Assembly: GCF_009806985.1 (NCBI RefSeq)
Contig: NZ_WUAX01000009.1
Span: 1-64,000, forward strand
DNA from: Halorubrum sp. JWXQ-INN 858
GTDB taxonomy: Archaea > Halobacteriota > Halobacteria > Halobacteriales > Haloferacaceae
Direction of reading: 5' to 3'
DNA length: 64,000 bases
Shown: one piece after another, positions 1-8,188 of the stretch
Layout of the letters: each line of letters opens with the position of its first letter
Position numbering within the stretch: position 1 is the first letter of the stretch
The notes under the pieces: model-generated
Seen by the model: the letters and a program-made list of their open reading frames with translations, nothing else
Database searches by the model: none
What the model was told of the DNA's origin: nothing
Translations under genes and position numbers: made by a program

Positions 1-460
1 ACTTGCACAGGACGAAATCTGACCAATACTCTTTCAGGTTCGATCCTTGTGAGAGTCGAACTCGGTCGTACTGGGTGTCGAGTTTGAAACCAGCGGCTTT
101 GAACGTGACTGTGGAACGCGGATGCTCGTCGCCGCGTTTGCGGTAGCCGGGCGGGTTCGCTCGTGTATCTCCGTTGCGTCGTTTGCCGTACCAGCCGTTA
201 AACGCCTCAGCGAGTTCTTGAAGGACGCGCTGACTTGACTGAGAATGGAGGTCATCATAGCGTTCGTGGTTTTTGAGGTACGTGGTGAGTTCGTTGTGGT
301 TAGGGATGTGATCGATTTCATCCCAGATCCGACTACACGTCCACCGTCCGACGTTCCAGAGTTTACTGGCTGCGAACCCGAGCGAATCAAGATCGTCTTG
401 CACCCGAGACTGGTTCCGTATGGAAGCAGTGTAGGTTCGAGTGACGACCTGTTTCGCCAT
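1..460 (-). CDS. tnpB: TnpB (IS1341-type, RNA-guided nuclease of IS200/IS605 family), N-terminal part
   Basis: The reading frame opens at an ATG on the minus strand at 460 and runs without a stop to the window edge, giving about 153 residues of a longer protein. The start MAKQVVTRTYTASI, followed by an aromatic and basic stretch containing KLWNVGRW, a helical QRVLQELAEAFNGWYGKRR and FKAAGFKLD, is the pattern of the N-terminal helical and wedge part of haloarchaeal OrfB/TnpB. The RuvC-like nuclease residues and the omega-RNA-encoding right end would lie outside the window, so completeness cannot be judged. No TnpA is visible here, which fits an IS1341-type element. It is divergent from adk. 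I am confident of the family but not of whether the element is active. Confidence 0.8.
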   Translation of the reverse strand, partial: MAKQVVTRTYTASIRNQSRVQDDLDSLGFAASKLWNVGRWTCSRIWDEIDHIPNHNELTTYLKNHERYDDLHSQSSQRVLQELAEAFNGWYGKRRNGDTRANPPGYRKRGDEHPRSTVTFKAAGFKLDTQYDRVRLSQGSNLKEYWSDFVLCK

Positions 461-552
461 ATGTAACCTATGTAGACAAACTTACTTGAAGGATTGGATT
501 GGGGCAGCGTGGAGTATCCAGCCGTGACATCGAACGGTGGACTGTGAAGGGT

Positions 553-600
553 AGTGTCGGATTCATCCCCGCGCTAAAGCGCGAGGCTTTCTCCTTGATT
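553..600 (+). mobile_element. Remnant right end of an IS1341-type element (hairpin)
   Basis: The stretch around the hairpin CGCGCT-AA-AGCGCG (570-583), preceded by a GATTCATCCCC-like segment and followed by GAGGCTTTCTCCTTG, resembles the 3' end found after haloarchaeal tnpB genes, where the omega-RNA scaffold forms. It points towards adk, opposite to the tnpB at 1-460, so it cannot be the end of that element. I read it as the scar of an older insertion. The family resemblance is from memory and has not been aligned. Confidence 0.45.
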
Positions 601-644
601 CTCCGTAACGACGAGCCGGCAGAAGCCGTCGGCTATCTTCAAGG

Positions 645-651
645 CTTTACG
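645..651 (+). promoter_or_regulatory. TATA box for adk
   Basis: CTTTACG lies 22-28 nt before the adk ATG at 673, the spacing expected for a leaderless haloarchaeal transcript. It lies just beyond the IS remnant, so adk keeps its own promoter. Confidence 0.45.
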
Positions 652-672
652 TGCGGGCGGCAAGCCATCGAT

Positions 673-1284
673 ATGAGCCACCGTATCCTGCTGTTGGGGG
701 CACCGGGCGCGGGGAAAGGGACGCAGAGCCGGAAGCTCGCCGAGGAGTTCGGGATCGAACACGTCACGACCGGCGACGCGCTCCGCGCGAACAAGGACAT
801 GGAGACCGAGTACGGGACGCCCCGCTCGTTCATGGACGCGGGCGAGCTGGTCCCGGACCCGGTCGTCAACGAGATCGTCAAGGCGGCCCTCGAGGACGCC
901 GACGGCTTCGTCCTCGACGGCTACCCGCGAAACCTCTCGCAGGCGGAGTATCTCTCGGAGATCACCGACCTCGACGCGGTCGTCTTCCTCGACGTGGGCG
1001 AGGAGGAGCTCGTCAACCGACTCACCGGCCGACGGATGGACCCCGAAACCGGCGACATCTACCACGTGGAGTTCGACTGGCCCGAGGACGAGGCGATCCA
1101 AGAGCGGCTCGTCCAGCGCGACGACGACGAGGAGGACACCGTCCGCGAGCGGCTTCGGGTGTACCACGAGAACACGGAGCCCGTCATCGAGCACTTCCGC
1201 GAACGCGGCGACCTCGTCGAAGTCGACGGCGAGGCGACCCCCGCGGACGTTTTCGAACGGATCCGCGACGTCGTCGCGAACTGA
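673..1284 (+). CDS. adk: Adenylate kinase
   Basis: This 203-residue enzyme interconverts ATP plus AMP and two ADP. The P-loop GAPGAGKGT is near residues 8-16, the AMP-binding TTGDALRAN follows, and DGYPRN is the conserved Arg segment. The LID region [17 protein letters not shown] is of the long bacterial-type Adk, as is usual in haloarchaea. The frame is open upstream to 499, but those extra 58 residues come from the IS remnant. The ATG at 673 fits both the family N-terminus ([12 protein letters not shown]) and the TATA spacing. In many haloarchaea adk sits beside the DUF106 membrane protein and the cmk/cbf5 genes. Here DUF106 follows directly, and cmk/cbf5 are 27 kb away. Confidence 0.95.
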   Translation: MSHRILLLGAPGAGKGTQSRKLAEEFGIEHVTTGDALRANKDMETEYGTPRSFMDAGELVPDPVVNEIVKAALEDADGFVLDGYPRNLSQAEYLSEITDLDAVVFLDVGEEELVNRLTGRRMDPETGDIYHVEFDWPEDEAIQERLVQRDDDEEDTVRERLRVYHENTEPVIEHFRERGDLVEVDGEATPADVFERIRDVVAN

Positions 1285-1456
1285 TCGCCGTCCGGTCGCG
1301 GTGAGCCGGTCGGTCGCGGTGAGCCAGTCGGTGCCACGTCAGCGGGGATCGTTCGCTCGACCTCCGTCGTCGGGGGTCGTTTCTCCGGCTGCCGTCGGAT
1401 CGGGTCCCCCGGCGATCCTGCAAGGTTCTTAACCGTCGACCGCGAACCCGGTCGTA

Positions 1457-2386
1457 ATGAGCAAGGTCGAACGGCGGGTCCGCTCGCTCGTCCGGGAGGA
1501 CGGGGAGATGCGGGACGCCCTCGAGGTCGTCCTCGACCGCGCCGGCACCGACGAGGGCGACGACGAGGCGGCCCCCGACGAGGTACAGTGGATCGACGTC
1601 CGCGACGAGATCACCAGCGGACAGTGGGGTCGACTCATCGAGAAGGAGATCCTCGTCGACGGCGACCGCGGCTTCGCGCTCGCCGACCGCGAGGCGATCG
1701 AGGCGGGAATGGAGGAGGAGAGCGACCTCACAGGCGGCGGCGACTTCGAGACGCCGGAGACGACGTCCTGGTCGAAGTGGGACAAGCTGGCCGCGCTGGC
1801 GACGGTCGGGTTCTTCGTCGGCTACGCGTTCTCGCCCGTTCGGGACGTGATCGCCGGGACGATCGACCTCGCGTTCGGTCCGCTGATGGAGATCGTTCCC
1901 TTCTACGTCGTCATCATGGTCGTCGCGCTCGCGACGGGGCTCTACTCGACGCTGTTGCGTGCGGGGCTGATGGACATGGACAAGATGAGCGTCTATCAGG
2001 ACCGGATGAAGGACATCCAACAGCGCCGCAAGGAGGCCAAGGAGCGCGACGATCAGGAGGCGATGGACGCGATCCAGGAGGAGCAGATGGAGGCCATGGG
2101 CGACCAGCTCGGAATGTTCAAAGAGCAGTTCCGTCCGATGGTGTGGATCATGTTCCTCACCATCCCGGCGTTCCTCTGGATGTTCTGGGTCGTCGGCTAC
2201 CGCGGGAGCGAGGCGCAGTACCAGCTCGAAACGCTCGTCATCCCGTTCGCGGGCACCGTCGAGTGGACGACGGGCGTCGTGGGCCCGATCCAGGTATGGA
2301 TCGTCTGGTACTTCCTCTGCTCGATGGCGTTCACGCAGCTCGTCCAGAAGAGCCTCAACATCCAGATGTCGCCGACGTCGTCGTAG
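1457..2386 (+). CDS. DUF106 / EMC3-TMCO1-like membrane protein (archaeal YidC/Oxa1 superfamily)
   Basis: This 309-residue protein has a soluble acidic N-terminus of about 110 residues. A membrane segment (LAALATVGFFVGYAFSPV) and a second one (VPFYVVIMVVALATGLYSTLL) follow. A long charged helical hairpin rich in K, E and R (about residues 175-225) comes next, and then two further membrane segments. Three transmembrane segments with a cytosolic coiled coil is the Oxa1/YidC/EMC3 plan, and the family is implicated in membrane protein insertion. The ~110-residue acidic N-terminal extension is a haloarchaeal feature. The start at 1457 is supported by a TTCTTAAC TATA-like element about 30 nt upstream. 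It is probably transcribed alone. Confidence 0.85.
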   Translation: MSKVERRVRSLVREDGEMRDALEVVLDRAGTDEGDDEAAPDEVQWIDVRDEITSGQWGRLIEKEILVDGDRGFALADREAIEAGMEEESDLTGGGDFETPETTSWSKWDKLAALATVGFFVGYAFSPVRDVIAGTIDLAFGPLMEIVPFYVVIMVVALATGLYSTLLRAGLMDMDKMSVYQDRMKDIQQRRKEAKERDDQEAMDAIQEEQMEAMGDQLGMFKEQFRPMVWIMFLTIPAFLWMFWVVGYRGSEAQYQLETLVIPFAGTVEWTTGVVGPIQVWIVWYFLCSMAFTQLVQKSLNIQMSPTSS

Positions 2387-2441
2387 AACGACGACGATCG
2401 GTCACGACACTTCCTTTCGCGACTTTTCCTTCCACGACCGT

Positions 2442-2511
2442 CTTCCCGCGACCGTCTTTCCGCGACCGTCTTCCCGCGACCGTCTTTCCGCGACCGTCTT
2501 CCCGCGACCGT
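2442..2511. repeat. Tandem repeat, five 14-bp units
   Basis: Five 14-bp units alternate between CTTCCCGCGACCGT and CTTTCCGCGACCGT, giving a 28-bp higher-order period, with degenerate half units on both sides. The repeat fills the gap between the converging DUF106 and aldolase genes. Confidence 0.9.
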
Positions 2512-2547
2512 CCCTTCCCCGACTTTTCCTTCCGCAGTCCTCGCTCG

Positions 2548-3351
2548 TCACTCGTCGAGGAACGCCTCGACGCCGCGCCGCATGAACGAGAGCTCCGCCC
2601 CGAGGAGGAAGAAACGGAACCCGCGATCGGTCCGTTCACGCATCGTCTCCGGGGTTCGGCCGGCGATCCCCGGATGGACGCCGTTGGCGCGGGCCGCCTC
2701 GAACACCCGATCGACGGCGTCAACCACCGTCGGGTGACCCTTCTCGCCGGGGTGTCCGAGCGCCGTCGAGAGGTCGTTCTCGCCGACGAACGCGACGTCG
2801 ATCCCGTCGACCGCGAGGATCTCCGTCGCCCGATCGACCGCCGTGCGGGATTCGAGTTGGACGACGACAAGGGTGTCGTCGTTCGCGCTTCCGAGGTAGT
2901 CGTCGAACCGCTCGCCGTACCCGTTCGCCCGGACCGTACCGGCCGCGCCGCGCTCGCCCGCGGGCGGGAACGTCGCCGCCGCGACCGCCCGCTCGGCGTC
3001 GGCGACGCGCTCGACCCCGGGGACGATGACCCCGCCCGCGCCGGCGTCGAGGGCGCGCTTCGCCGCGCCTGCGACCGCTGCCTCGACGGAGGGGAGCCTG
3101 ACGATCGGCGTCGCATCCCGCTCGACGGCGCGGACGACCGACTCGACCCGTTCCGGGGAGTACGTGGCGTGTTCGGTGTCGATCCCGATCCAGTCGAGGC
3201 CGGTCCGGGAGAGGACCTCACCCGCGCGGGGGCTCCCCGAGAGGAGCCACGCGCCGTGAACGGCCTCGCCGGCGTCGAGCTTGCGGAGCGTGTCGTTTCC
3301 GGCCGTGGCGTTTCCGGTCGTGGCGTTTTCGGTCGGCGTGTCGTCGTCCAT
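2548..3351 (-). CDS. HpcH/HpaI-family class II aldolase (citrate lyase-like)
   Basis: This 267-residue TIM-barrel enzyme of the HpcH/HpaI family cleaves 2-keto-3-deoxy acids to pyruvate plus an aldehyde in its known members. The catalytic His lies in DTEHATYSPE, the carboxylate-binding Arg in PIVRLPS, and the metal ligands are Glu in VVVQLES and Asp in GENDLS. The frame is open upstream to 3531, but the ATG at 3351 begins a normal-length protein. Its first 20 residues hold a Thr/Asn/Ala repeat encoded by three imperfect 15-bp DNA repeats, and this tail looks recently expanded. The substrate is unknown. It has no co-directional neighbour. Confidence 0.8.
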   Translation of the reverse strand: MDDDTPTENATTGNATAGNDTLRKLDAGEAVHGAWLLSGSPRAGEVLSRTGLDWIGIDTEHATYSPERVESVVRAVERDATPIVRLPSVEAAVAGAAKRALDAGAGGVIVPGVERVADAERAVAAATFPPAGERGAAGTVRANGYGERFDDYLGSANDDTLVVVQLESRTAVDRATEILAVDGIDVAFVGENDLSTALGHPGEKGHPTVVDAVDRVFEAARANGVHPGIAGRTPETMRERTDRGFRFFLLGAELSFMRRGVEAFLDE

Positions 3352-3512
3352 CGCTACGTACCGCCACGCGGACGAGCATGAGCGTTCGCCTCGATGGCTC
3401 GCCGAACGTCCCGTCGAGCCGGACCGGGGACGGTCGGATCGGCCGGCCGCGGCGACGGGACTACAATGGACCTGCCCCAACGGGCGATAGAGCGCGACGA
3501 CGGACACACACC

Positions 3513-4529
3513 ATGACCCGGAACTACTCACAGCGACGGTACCTCGCGGCGAAGCGGACGGTCGACGACCGCGCGCTGAACGCGCACGTCCTCGACGCCG
3601 TGACGCCGGCGCTCCGGTCGGCGTCGCGGATCGTCGAGGTCGGCGCGGGGATCGGTACGATGGTCGAGCGGCTCCTCGGCCGTGACCTCCTCGGCGACGA
3701 CGTCACGTACACGCTGGTCGACGTCGACGCCGACGCGCTGGCGGTCGCGGCGGAGCGGATCCCCGACCGGGCGGCCTCGCTGGGGTACACGGCGGTGGGA
3801 ACGGACGAGGGCGACGCGCCGACGGATGCGTCCGGGGAGACGGCCCCGACCGATCCACGGCACGCCGTCGAGCTCCGCGATGGCGACCGGACGGTGCGGG
3901 TCGAGACGGTCGTCGCCGACGCGACGGCCTACCTCACGAGGGCGGCGTCGGACGGAGAAGCCGACTCCGGGCCTGGTTCCGTACCCGGAGCGACGCCGAC
4001 GCCTGACGTCCTCGTGGGGTGTGCGTTCCTCGACCTCCTGTGTCCCCCCGCAGCGGACGACCTGTTCGCGGCGCTCCCGGACGGCTGCGTCTGTTACTTC
4101 CCGATCACCTTCGACGGAGGGACGTGGTTCGGACCCGAGGTCGACCTCGACTTCGACGACCGCGTGGTCGAGCGCTACCACGAGGACATGCGGCGGCGCG
4201 ACGAGCCGGGAGACCCACACGCCGGCCGCCGCGTGCTCGCGCGGGCGACCGCAGACCACGACCTCCTCGCGGCCGGCGCGTCCGACTGGGTCGTGGCGCC
4301 CGCCGCCGACGGCGGCTATCCCGCCGACGAGGCGTACTTCCTCCACCACATCGTCGACACCGTGGACCGCGCGCTCGCGGACGACCCCCGCCTCGACGAC
4401 CCTCGCCTCGATAACGACTGCCTCGATAACGACCGCCTCGCGGCGTGGACGCAGCGCCGTCACGAGGCGATCGAGGCGGGCGAGCTCGTCTACGTCGCCC
4501 ATCAGCTCGACGTGGCGCTGCACGTCTAA
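3513..4529 (+). CDS. SAM-dependent methyltransferase, substrate unknown
   Basis: This protein has 338 residues. Class I methyltransferase motif I is IVEVGAGIGTM near residues 40-50, and the acidic residue of motif II is in TLVDVDADAL. The N-terminus (MTRNYSQRRYLAAKRTVDDRALN) and the later PITFDGGTWFGPEVD are typical of haloarchaeal proteins of this type. The frame is open 45 codons upstream, but the ATG at 3513 is the sensible start. Near the C-terminus an imperfect 15-bp DNA repeat encodes LDNDCLDNDRL, a small local expansion. The gene converges on the PTPS-like gene at 4556, which may be coincidence. Confidence 0.75.
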   Translation: MTRNYSQRRYLAAKRTVDDRALNAHVLDAVTPALRSASRIVEVGAGIGTMVERLLGRDLLGDDVTYTLVDVDADALAVAAERIPDRAASLGYTAVGTDEGDAPTDASGETAPTDPRHAVELRDGDRTVRVETVVADATAYLTRAASDGEADSGPGSVPGATPTPDVLVGCAFLDLLCPPAADDLFAALPDGCVCYFPITFDGGTWFGPEVDLDFDDRVVERYHEDMRRRDEPGDPHAGRRVLARATADHDLLAAGASDWVVAPAADGGYPADEAYFLHHIVDTVDRALADDPRLDDPRLDNDCLDNDRLAAWTQRRHEAIEAGELVYVAHQLDVALHV

Positions 4530-4555
4530 CGTCGACTCCCGCCGACCACACCCCC

Positions 4556-4939
4556 CTACTGCAGCGCCCGCGTGTGGGCCACGGTGGCGACGTCGTCCTC
4601 GCGCACCGACACCTCGAGCTCGGTCGCGGCGTCCGGTTCGAGCCGGCGAACCAGTCGATCGCCGAACACCCTCGCGAGCCGCTCGGCGCTCGGGTTGCGT
4701 CCCTCGAAGGCCGGCAGGTCGTTGAGCGTCTCGTCACACAGCCCGTCGACGACCGCCTCGACCGCCTCGATAACCGCGTCGATGTCGACGAGGTAGCCGT
4801 ACGTCGCGAGGTCGGGACCCCGGAACGTCGCCTCCACGGTGAAGTGGTGGGAGTGAAGCTCTCCCTCACGCGGTCCCGGGTCGGGGACGGTGAGGAAGTG
4901 CTGTGCGACGAACGACCGGGAGACCGCAACCGCGTACAT
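4556..4939 (-). CDS. 6-pyruvoyl-tetrahydropterin synthase / QueD-like protein
   Basis: This 127-residue protein belongs to the PTPS/QueD fold. Zinc ligands are visible as His in VAQHF and the HSHHF pair, with the usual VDIDAV segment and a late Glu-rich strand. The nucleophilic Cys found before the HxH motif in QueD and eukaryotic PTPS is missing. Glu residues (REGELHSH) stand there instead, which recalls PTPS-III. It is therefore unlikely to be the QueD of archaeosine synthesis. It is the last gene of a co-directional run (MDR dehydrogenase, membrane protein, CDP-alcohol phosphatidyltransferase, this gene), 58 nt after its neighbour. Function in that context is unknown. Confidence 0.75.
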   Translation of the reverse strand: MYAVAVSRSFVAQHFLTVPDPGPREGELHSHHFTVEATFRGPDLATYGYLVDIDAVIEAVEAVVDGLCDETLNDLPAFEGRNPSAERLARVFGDRLVRRLEPDAATELEVSVREDDVATVAHTRALQ

Positions 4940-4997
4940 GCCCGCACGTATGATCTCGAGAACCTAAACTCCTGAACCCGCGGCCGGCGCGACCCGA

Positions 4998-5768
4998 TCA
5001 GTGCGCGCCCTCGATCCGCCCCGACACCACGAGCCAGTCACGGGCGAAACTCGCCAGAAACGGCCCCAACACGAGAATCGCAAGGAGCCACGAGAGCGAC
5101 TCGCCGGGCGAGGGGAGAAGCACGAGGCAGGTCACGACCATCGTGAGCGCGCCGACGGCGCGCCGGCGGTCGCTCGGGTCCAGGTCGGACACGGTTCGCC
5201 CGCGTCGCCGCCGGGCGTGGATCCCGGCGACGAACGCGTAGCGGGCGAACCCGACGAGGAGGAACGCCGCCGGCGCGCCGCCGTAGCTGACCGCGAGGGC
5301 GCTCCCGACGAGGACCGACGCGGAGTCGATCTCGACGTCGAGCCGGCCGCCGACCGCCGACACCGAGTCCGTCGCTCGCGCGACCGCGCCGTCGACGGCG
5401 TCGAGCGCCGCCGCCGCCGCGAACAGGACTCCCGGGACCCACGCCACGGCCCCGCCCGGCGGCTCGGCGACCAGGAAGCCGGCGAGGACGACCGCCGCGC
5501 TCCCCCTGACGAGCGTGATCCACGTCGCCCCCGTGATCGGCTCGGGACCGGCGTCACGCCTGGCGGCCCCGAGACACCGCCAGACGACGCCCGCGAGGAA
5601 CGCGAACGCAACCGCGGAGCCGACGAGGAACCCGGGCGGGACCGTCCCGCCCCAGCCCGCGGCGAGCCCGCCGACCCCGGCGAGCGCGAGGAGTCCGGTG
5701 GCGCCGGCCGTACCCAGCCACTGACGGGCCGCTCGGGGGACGTCCGACGGGGTCGCGTGATCGGTCAC
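4998..5768 (-). CDS. CDP-alcohol phosphatidyltransferase family membrane protein
   Basis: This 256-residue protein has about six hydrophobic segments. The family signature DxxDGxxAR(x8)GxxxDxxxD is complete: DAVDGAVAR, then GGRLDVEID. Such enzymes transfer a phospho-alcohol from a CDP-activated lipid or alcohol in the membrane. It starts with GTG and overlaps the stop of the upstream small membrane protein by four bases (GTGA), so the two are translationally coupled. The gap to the downstream PTPS-like gene is 58 nt. Haloarchaea have other CDP-alcohol enzymes for archaetidylserine and similar lipids, but this neighbourhood is not lipid synthesis, so the acceptor is open. Confidence 0.82.
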   Translation of the reverse strand: MTDHATPSDVPRAARQWLGTAGATGLLALAGVGGLAAGWGGTVPPGFLVGSAVAFAFLAGVVWRCLGAARRDAGPEPITGATWITLVRGSAAVVLAGFLVAEPPGGAVAWVPGVLFAAAAALDAVDGAVARATDSVSAVGGRLDVEIDSASVLVGSALAVSYGGAPAAFLLVGFARYAFVAGIHARRRRGRTVSDLDPSDRRRAVGALTMVVTCLVLLPSPGESLSWLLAILVLGPFLASFARDWLVVSGRIEGAH

Positions 5769-6136
5769 GACTCGCGGGCGTACAGCGCGATCAGCGCGAG
5801 CACGAGGCCGATCTGTGCGACCTTGTCGACGATCTCGACCGCGGAGAGGTCGGCGAGCCCGGCCGGTTGGTTGACGACGTACCAGCCGACGAGCTGCATC
5901 CCAGTGAAGGGGACCCCGACGACGTACAGGAGCCGGCGGCGGTAGTCGACGAGCAGCAGGACGACCGCGCCGACGAAGCCGCCCGCCGCGAGGACGAACA
6001 GGACGCCCATCCAGTGGGGGAGAAAGCCCACGCCGAGCACGAGATGGACCGCGGCGCTCACGAGCGCCATGGCCACCGCGGCCCAGTGAAGGGGCGTCAA
6101 CGAATCGAGGTCCGCTCGCTCCACGATCGAACTCAT
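5765..6136 (-). CDS. Small membrane protein, four predicted TM segments
   Basis: This is a 123-residue hydrophobic protein. Segments at roughly residues 17-37, 42-63, 68-90 and 103-119 look membrane-spanning, and the loops are short. No family motif is recognised. The GTGA overlap with the CDP-alcohol phosphatidyltransferase and the 88-nt gap from the MDR gene place it in the same transcription unit. It may be a partner of the phosphatidyltransferase. Confidence 0.7.
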   Translation of the reverse strand: MSSIVERADLDSLTPLHWAAVAMALVSAAVHLVLGVGFLPHWMGVLFVLAAGGFVGAVVLLLVDYRRRLLYVVGVPFTGMQLVGWYVVNQPAGLADLSAVEIVDKVAQIGLVLALIALYARES

Positions 6137-6224
6137 GTGCTACCTGTACTCACGGGTCGGGCACCTATATATCCACCAGCGGATCGTGGACGGATCCCAC
6201 CCGTGTCGCCGTCGCTCGGCGGGG

Positions 6225-7214
6225 TCAGTACGTCAACAACACCTGGAGCGCCTCCTCGGGCCGCCTATCGAGCAGGTCGTACGCGTCGGCGGCGTCCGCG
6301 AACGGGATCCGGTGGCTGATAAGCGAGGCGGCGTCGACCCGGTCGAGCCAGTCGAGCGCGACGTCGAGTCGGCGGTCGGTGTCCCACCGCCCGCGGAGGG
6401 CTGGATCGATCGTGCTCACCTGGCTCGAGGCTATCGAGACCCGGTCGCGGTGGAACCGACCGCCGAGGTCGACGTTCACGCGCTTGCTCCCGTACCAGGA
6501 GCCGACGACGACCCGGCCGTCGTAGCCGACGGTGCCGACGGCGTCGTCGAGCACGGACGGTCGGCCGGAGAGCTCGACCGCGAGGTCGACGTCCGAGACG
6601 CGGTCGCCGACGACGTCCGGGCGGATCGCTGCGTCCGCGCCGAACGCCCGGGCGGCGGCCCGGCGGGCCTCGATCGGGTCGACGACGACGAGCCGGTCGA
6701 GCGGGAACGCGGCCAGCAGCCGCGCCGTCCAGAGCCCGACGACGCCCGCGCCGAACACGACGGCGGTCTCCCCGATCCGGGGGGCACAGTCGAGCACGAC
6801 GTTCGTCGCGGTCTCGACGGTCGGGAGGAGCGTCGCCTCCTCGGCGGTGACTCCGTCGGGGACCGCGATCAGCGCCTCGGGTCGGTCGACGAACCGCGTC
6901 TGGTGGGGCCGGAACGAGAAGACGGTCCGCCCGAGCCAGTCCTCGTCGACCGCGGCCCCGGCCTCGACGACCTCGCCGACCGTGGCGTACCCGTACCGGA
7001 GCGGGTACGAGAAGTCGCCGTCGAGCGCGTCTATCGTCTCGTCGACGCGGACGCCGGCCGGCGCCTGATCGCGATAGACGAGGAGTTCGGTGCCGGCGCT
7101 GATCGCGGAGGCGTCCGTCTCGACGACGACCTCGTCCTCCCCGACGGGCCCCACGTCGACGGGACGGGTCTCGACCGCCCGCCGACCGGTGAAGTAGAGC
7201 GCGGAGCCGTCCAT
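6225..7214 (-). CDS. MDR-family (alcohol dehydrogenase-like) oxidoreductase
   Basis: This 329-residue medium-chain dehydrogenase/reductase has a nucleotide-binding VVFGAGVVGLWTARLL near residue 150. The N-terminal catalytic part reads SAISAGTELLVYRDQAP, without the Cys and His zinc ligands of true alcohol dehydrogenases, and no four-Cys structural zinc loop is present. From memory the combination SxGTE, KYGY-like RYGYATVGEV and FSFRPHQTRFV matches an MDR subfamily found beside PTPS homologues in actinobacteria. A TTTTTAAG TATA element lies 23-31 nt before the start. It is the first gene of the four-gene run ending in the PTPS-like gene. The substrate is unknown. Confidence 0.75.
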   Translation of the reverse strand: MDGSALYFTGRRAVETRPVDVGPVGEDEVVVETDASAISAGTELLVYRDQAPAGVRVDETIDALDGDFSYPLRYGYATVGEVVEAGAAVDEDWLGRTVFSFRPHQTRFVDRPEALIAVPDGVTAEEATLLPTVETATNVVLDCAPRIGETAVVFGAGVVGLWTARLLAAFPLDRLVVVDPIEARRAAARAFGADAAIRPDVVGDRVSDVDLAVELSGRPSVLDDAVGTVGYDGRVVVGSWYGSKRVNVDLGGRFHRDRVSIASSQVSTIDPALRGRWDTDRRLDVALDWLDRVDAASLISHRIPFADAADAYDLLDRRPEEALQVLLTY

Positions 7215-7350
7215 GCACGGGCAACGGACCGGAGACGCTTAAAAACGGGTCACGGGAGGGGGACGAACAGGTGGACGCGGGACACCCACGACCGCGTCAA
7301 GCGAACCCGGTACCGGCGGGGTTTTTGCCCGCCGCCCCACAGGTGATCGC

Positions 7351-8106
7351 ATGGAGCTGTTCGCCGTTCCGGACCTCCCGGAGATCCGGGAAGGGGACGA
7401 CCTCGCGGCGATGATCGACGATCGCGTCGACCTCCGCGATGACGACGTGGTCTGTGTCGCGAGCACGGTCGTCTCGAAGGCGGAGGGGCGGACCTTCGAC
7501 CTCGACGACTTCCCGCCGAGCCCACGCGCTCGGGAGGTCGCGGCCCGGCTCGCGGGGATCACCGGGGAAGAGAAGGACCCCCGGTTCGCACAGGCGGTGC
7601 TCGAGGAGTCGACGGAGCTCGTGATGGAGGCCCCGTTCCTCCTCACCGCCACCCGGTTCGGTCACGTCGGCGTCAACGCCGGCATCGACCGGTCGAACGT
7701 CCCCGGCGGCGACCTGCTGTTGCTCCCCGAGCGCCCCACGGAGAGCGCGGAGCGGATCCGCGCGGGGCTCCCGGCCGACCGAGTCGTCGTCACCGACACC
7801 TGTGGGCGACCGTTCCGCCACGGTCAGCGGGGCGTCGCGATCGGCTGGGCGGGCCTGCCCGCGAGCCGCGACTGGCGCGGCGAGCGCGACCGCGACGGCC
7901 GCGAACTCGGCGTCACGGTGCAGAACGTGATCGACGAGCTCGCGAGCGCCGCGAACCTCGTCGCCGGCGAGGGCGCGGGCGGGACGCCCGTCGTCGTCGT
8001 TCGCGGCTGGGCGTTCGGCGACCACGCGGGGTCGAACGAACACTTCCGCGAGGTCGAGGGCGACTTCGTCCGGCAGGCGCTCCGGGAGTGGCGGTTCGAC
8101 GGCTGA
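7351..8106 (+). CDS. cofE: Coenzyme F420-0:L-glutamate ligase
   Basis: This 251-residue enzyme adds glutamate to F420-0 with GTP, making the F420 tail. The order of segments is typical of CofE: VVCVASTVVSKAEGR near the N-terminus, FGHVGVNAGIDRSN, then VVVTDTCGRPFRHGQRGVAIG in the middle, and VQNVIDELASAANLV later. The length matches archaeal CofE. The next gene in the same direction is an F420-dependent reductase, so this is a small F420 unit. GGTTTTTG about 25 nt before the start may be the TATA element. Confidence 0.93.
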   Translation: MELFAVPDLPEIREGDDLAAMIDDRVDLRDDDVVCVASTVVSKAEGRTFDLDDFPPSPRAREVAARLAGITGEEKDPRFAQAVLEESTELVMEAPFLLTATRFGHVGVNAGIDRSNVPGGDLLLLPERPTESAERIRAGLPADRVVVTDTCGRPFRHGQRGVAIGWAGLPASRDWRGERDRDGRELGVTVQNVIDELASAANLVAGEGAGGTPVVVVRGWAFGDHAGSNEHFREVEGDFVRQALREWRFDG

Positions 8107-8188
8107 TCCGAGGACCGCCGGCGCCGCAGACACCGCAGACGACCGACGCGATCCGCAGACGACCGACGCAGACGACACGGAGACACCC

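Noticed and set aside
4556..4939. QueD of the archaeosine pathway, because RaSEA is in the window
   Set aside because: The Cys before the zinc His pair is missing, the locus is 15 kb from raSEA, and its neighbours have no queuosine/archaeosine role.
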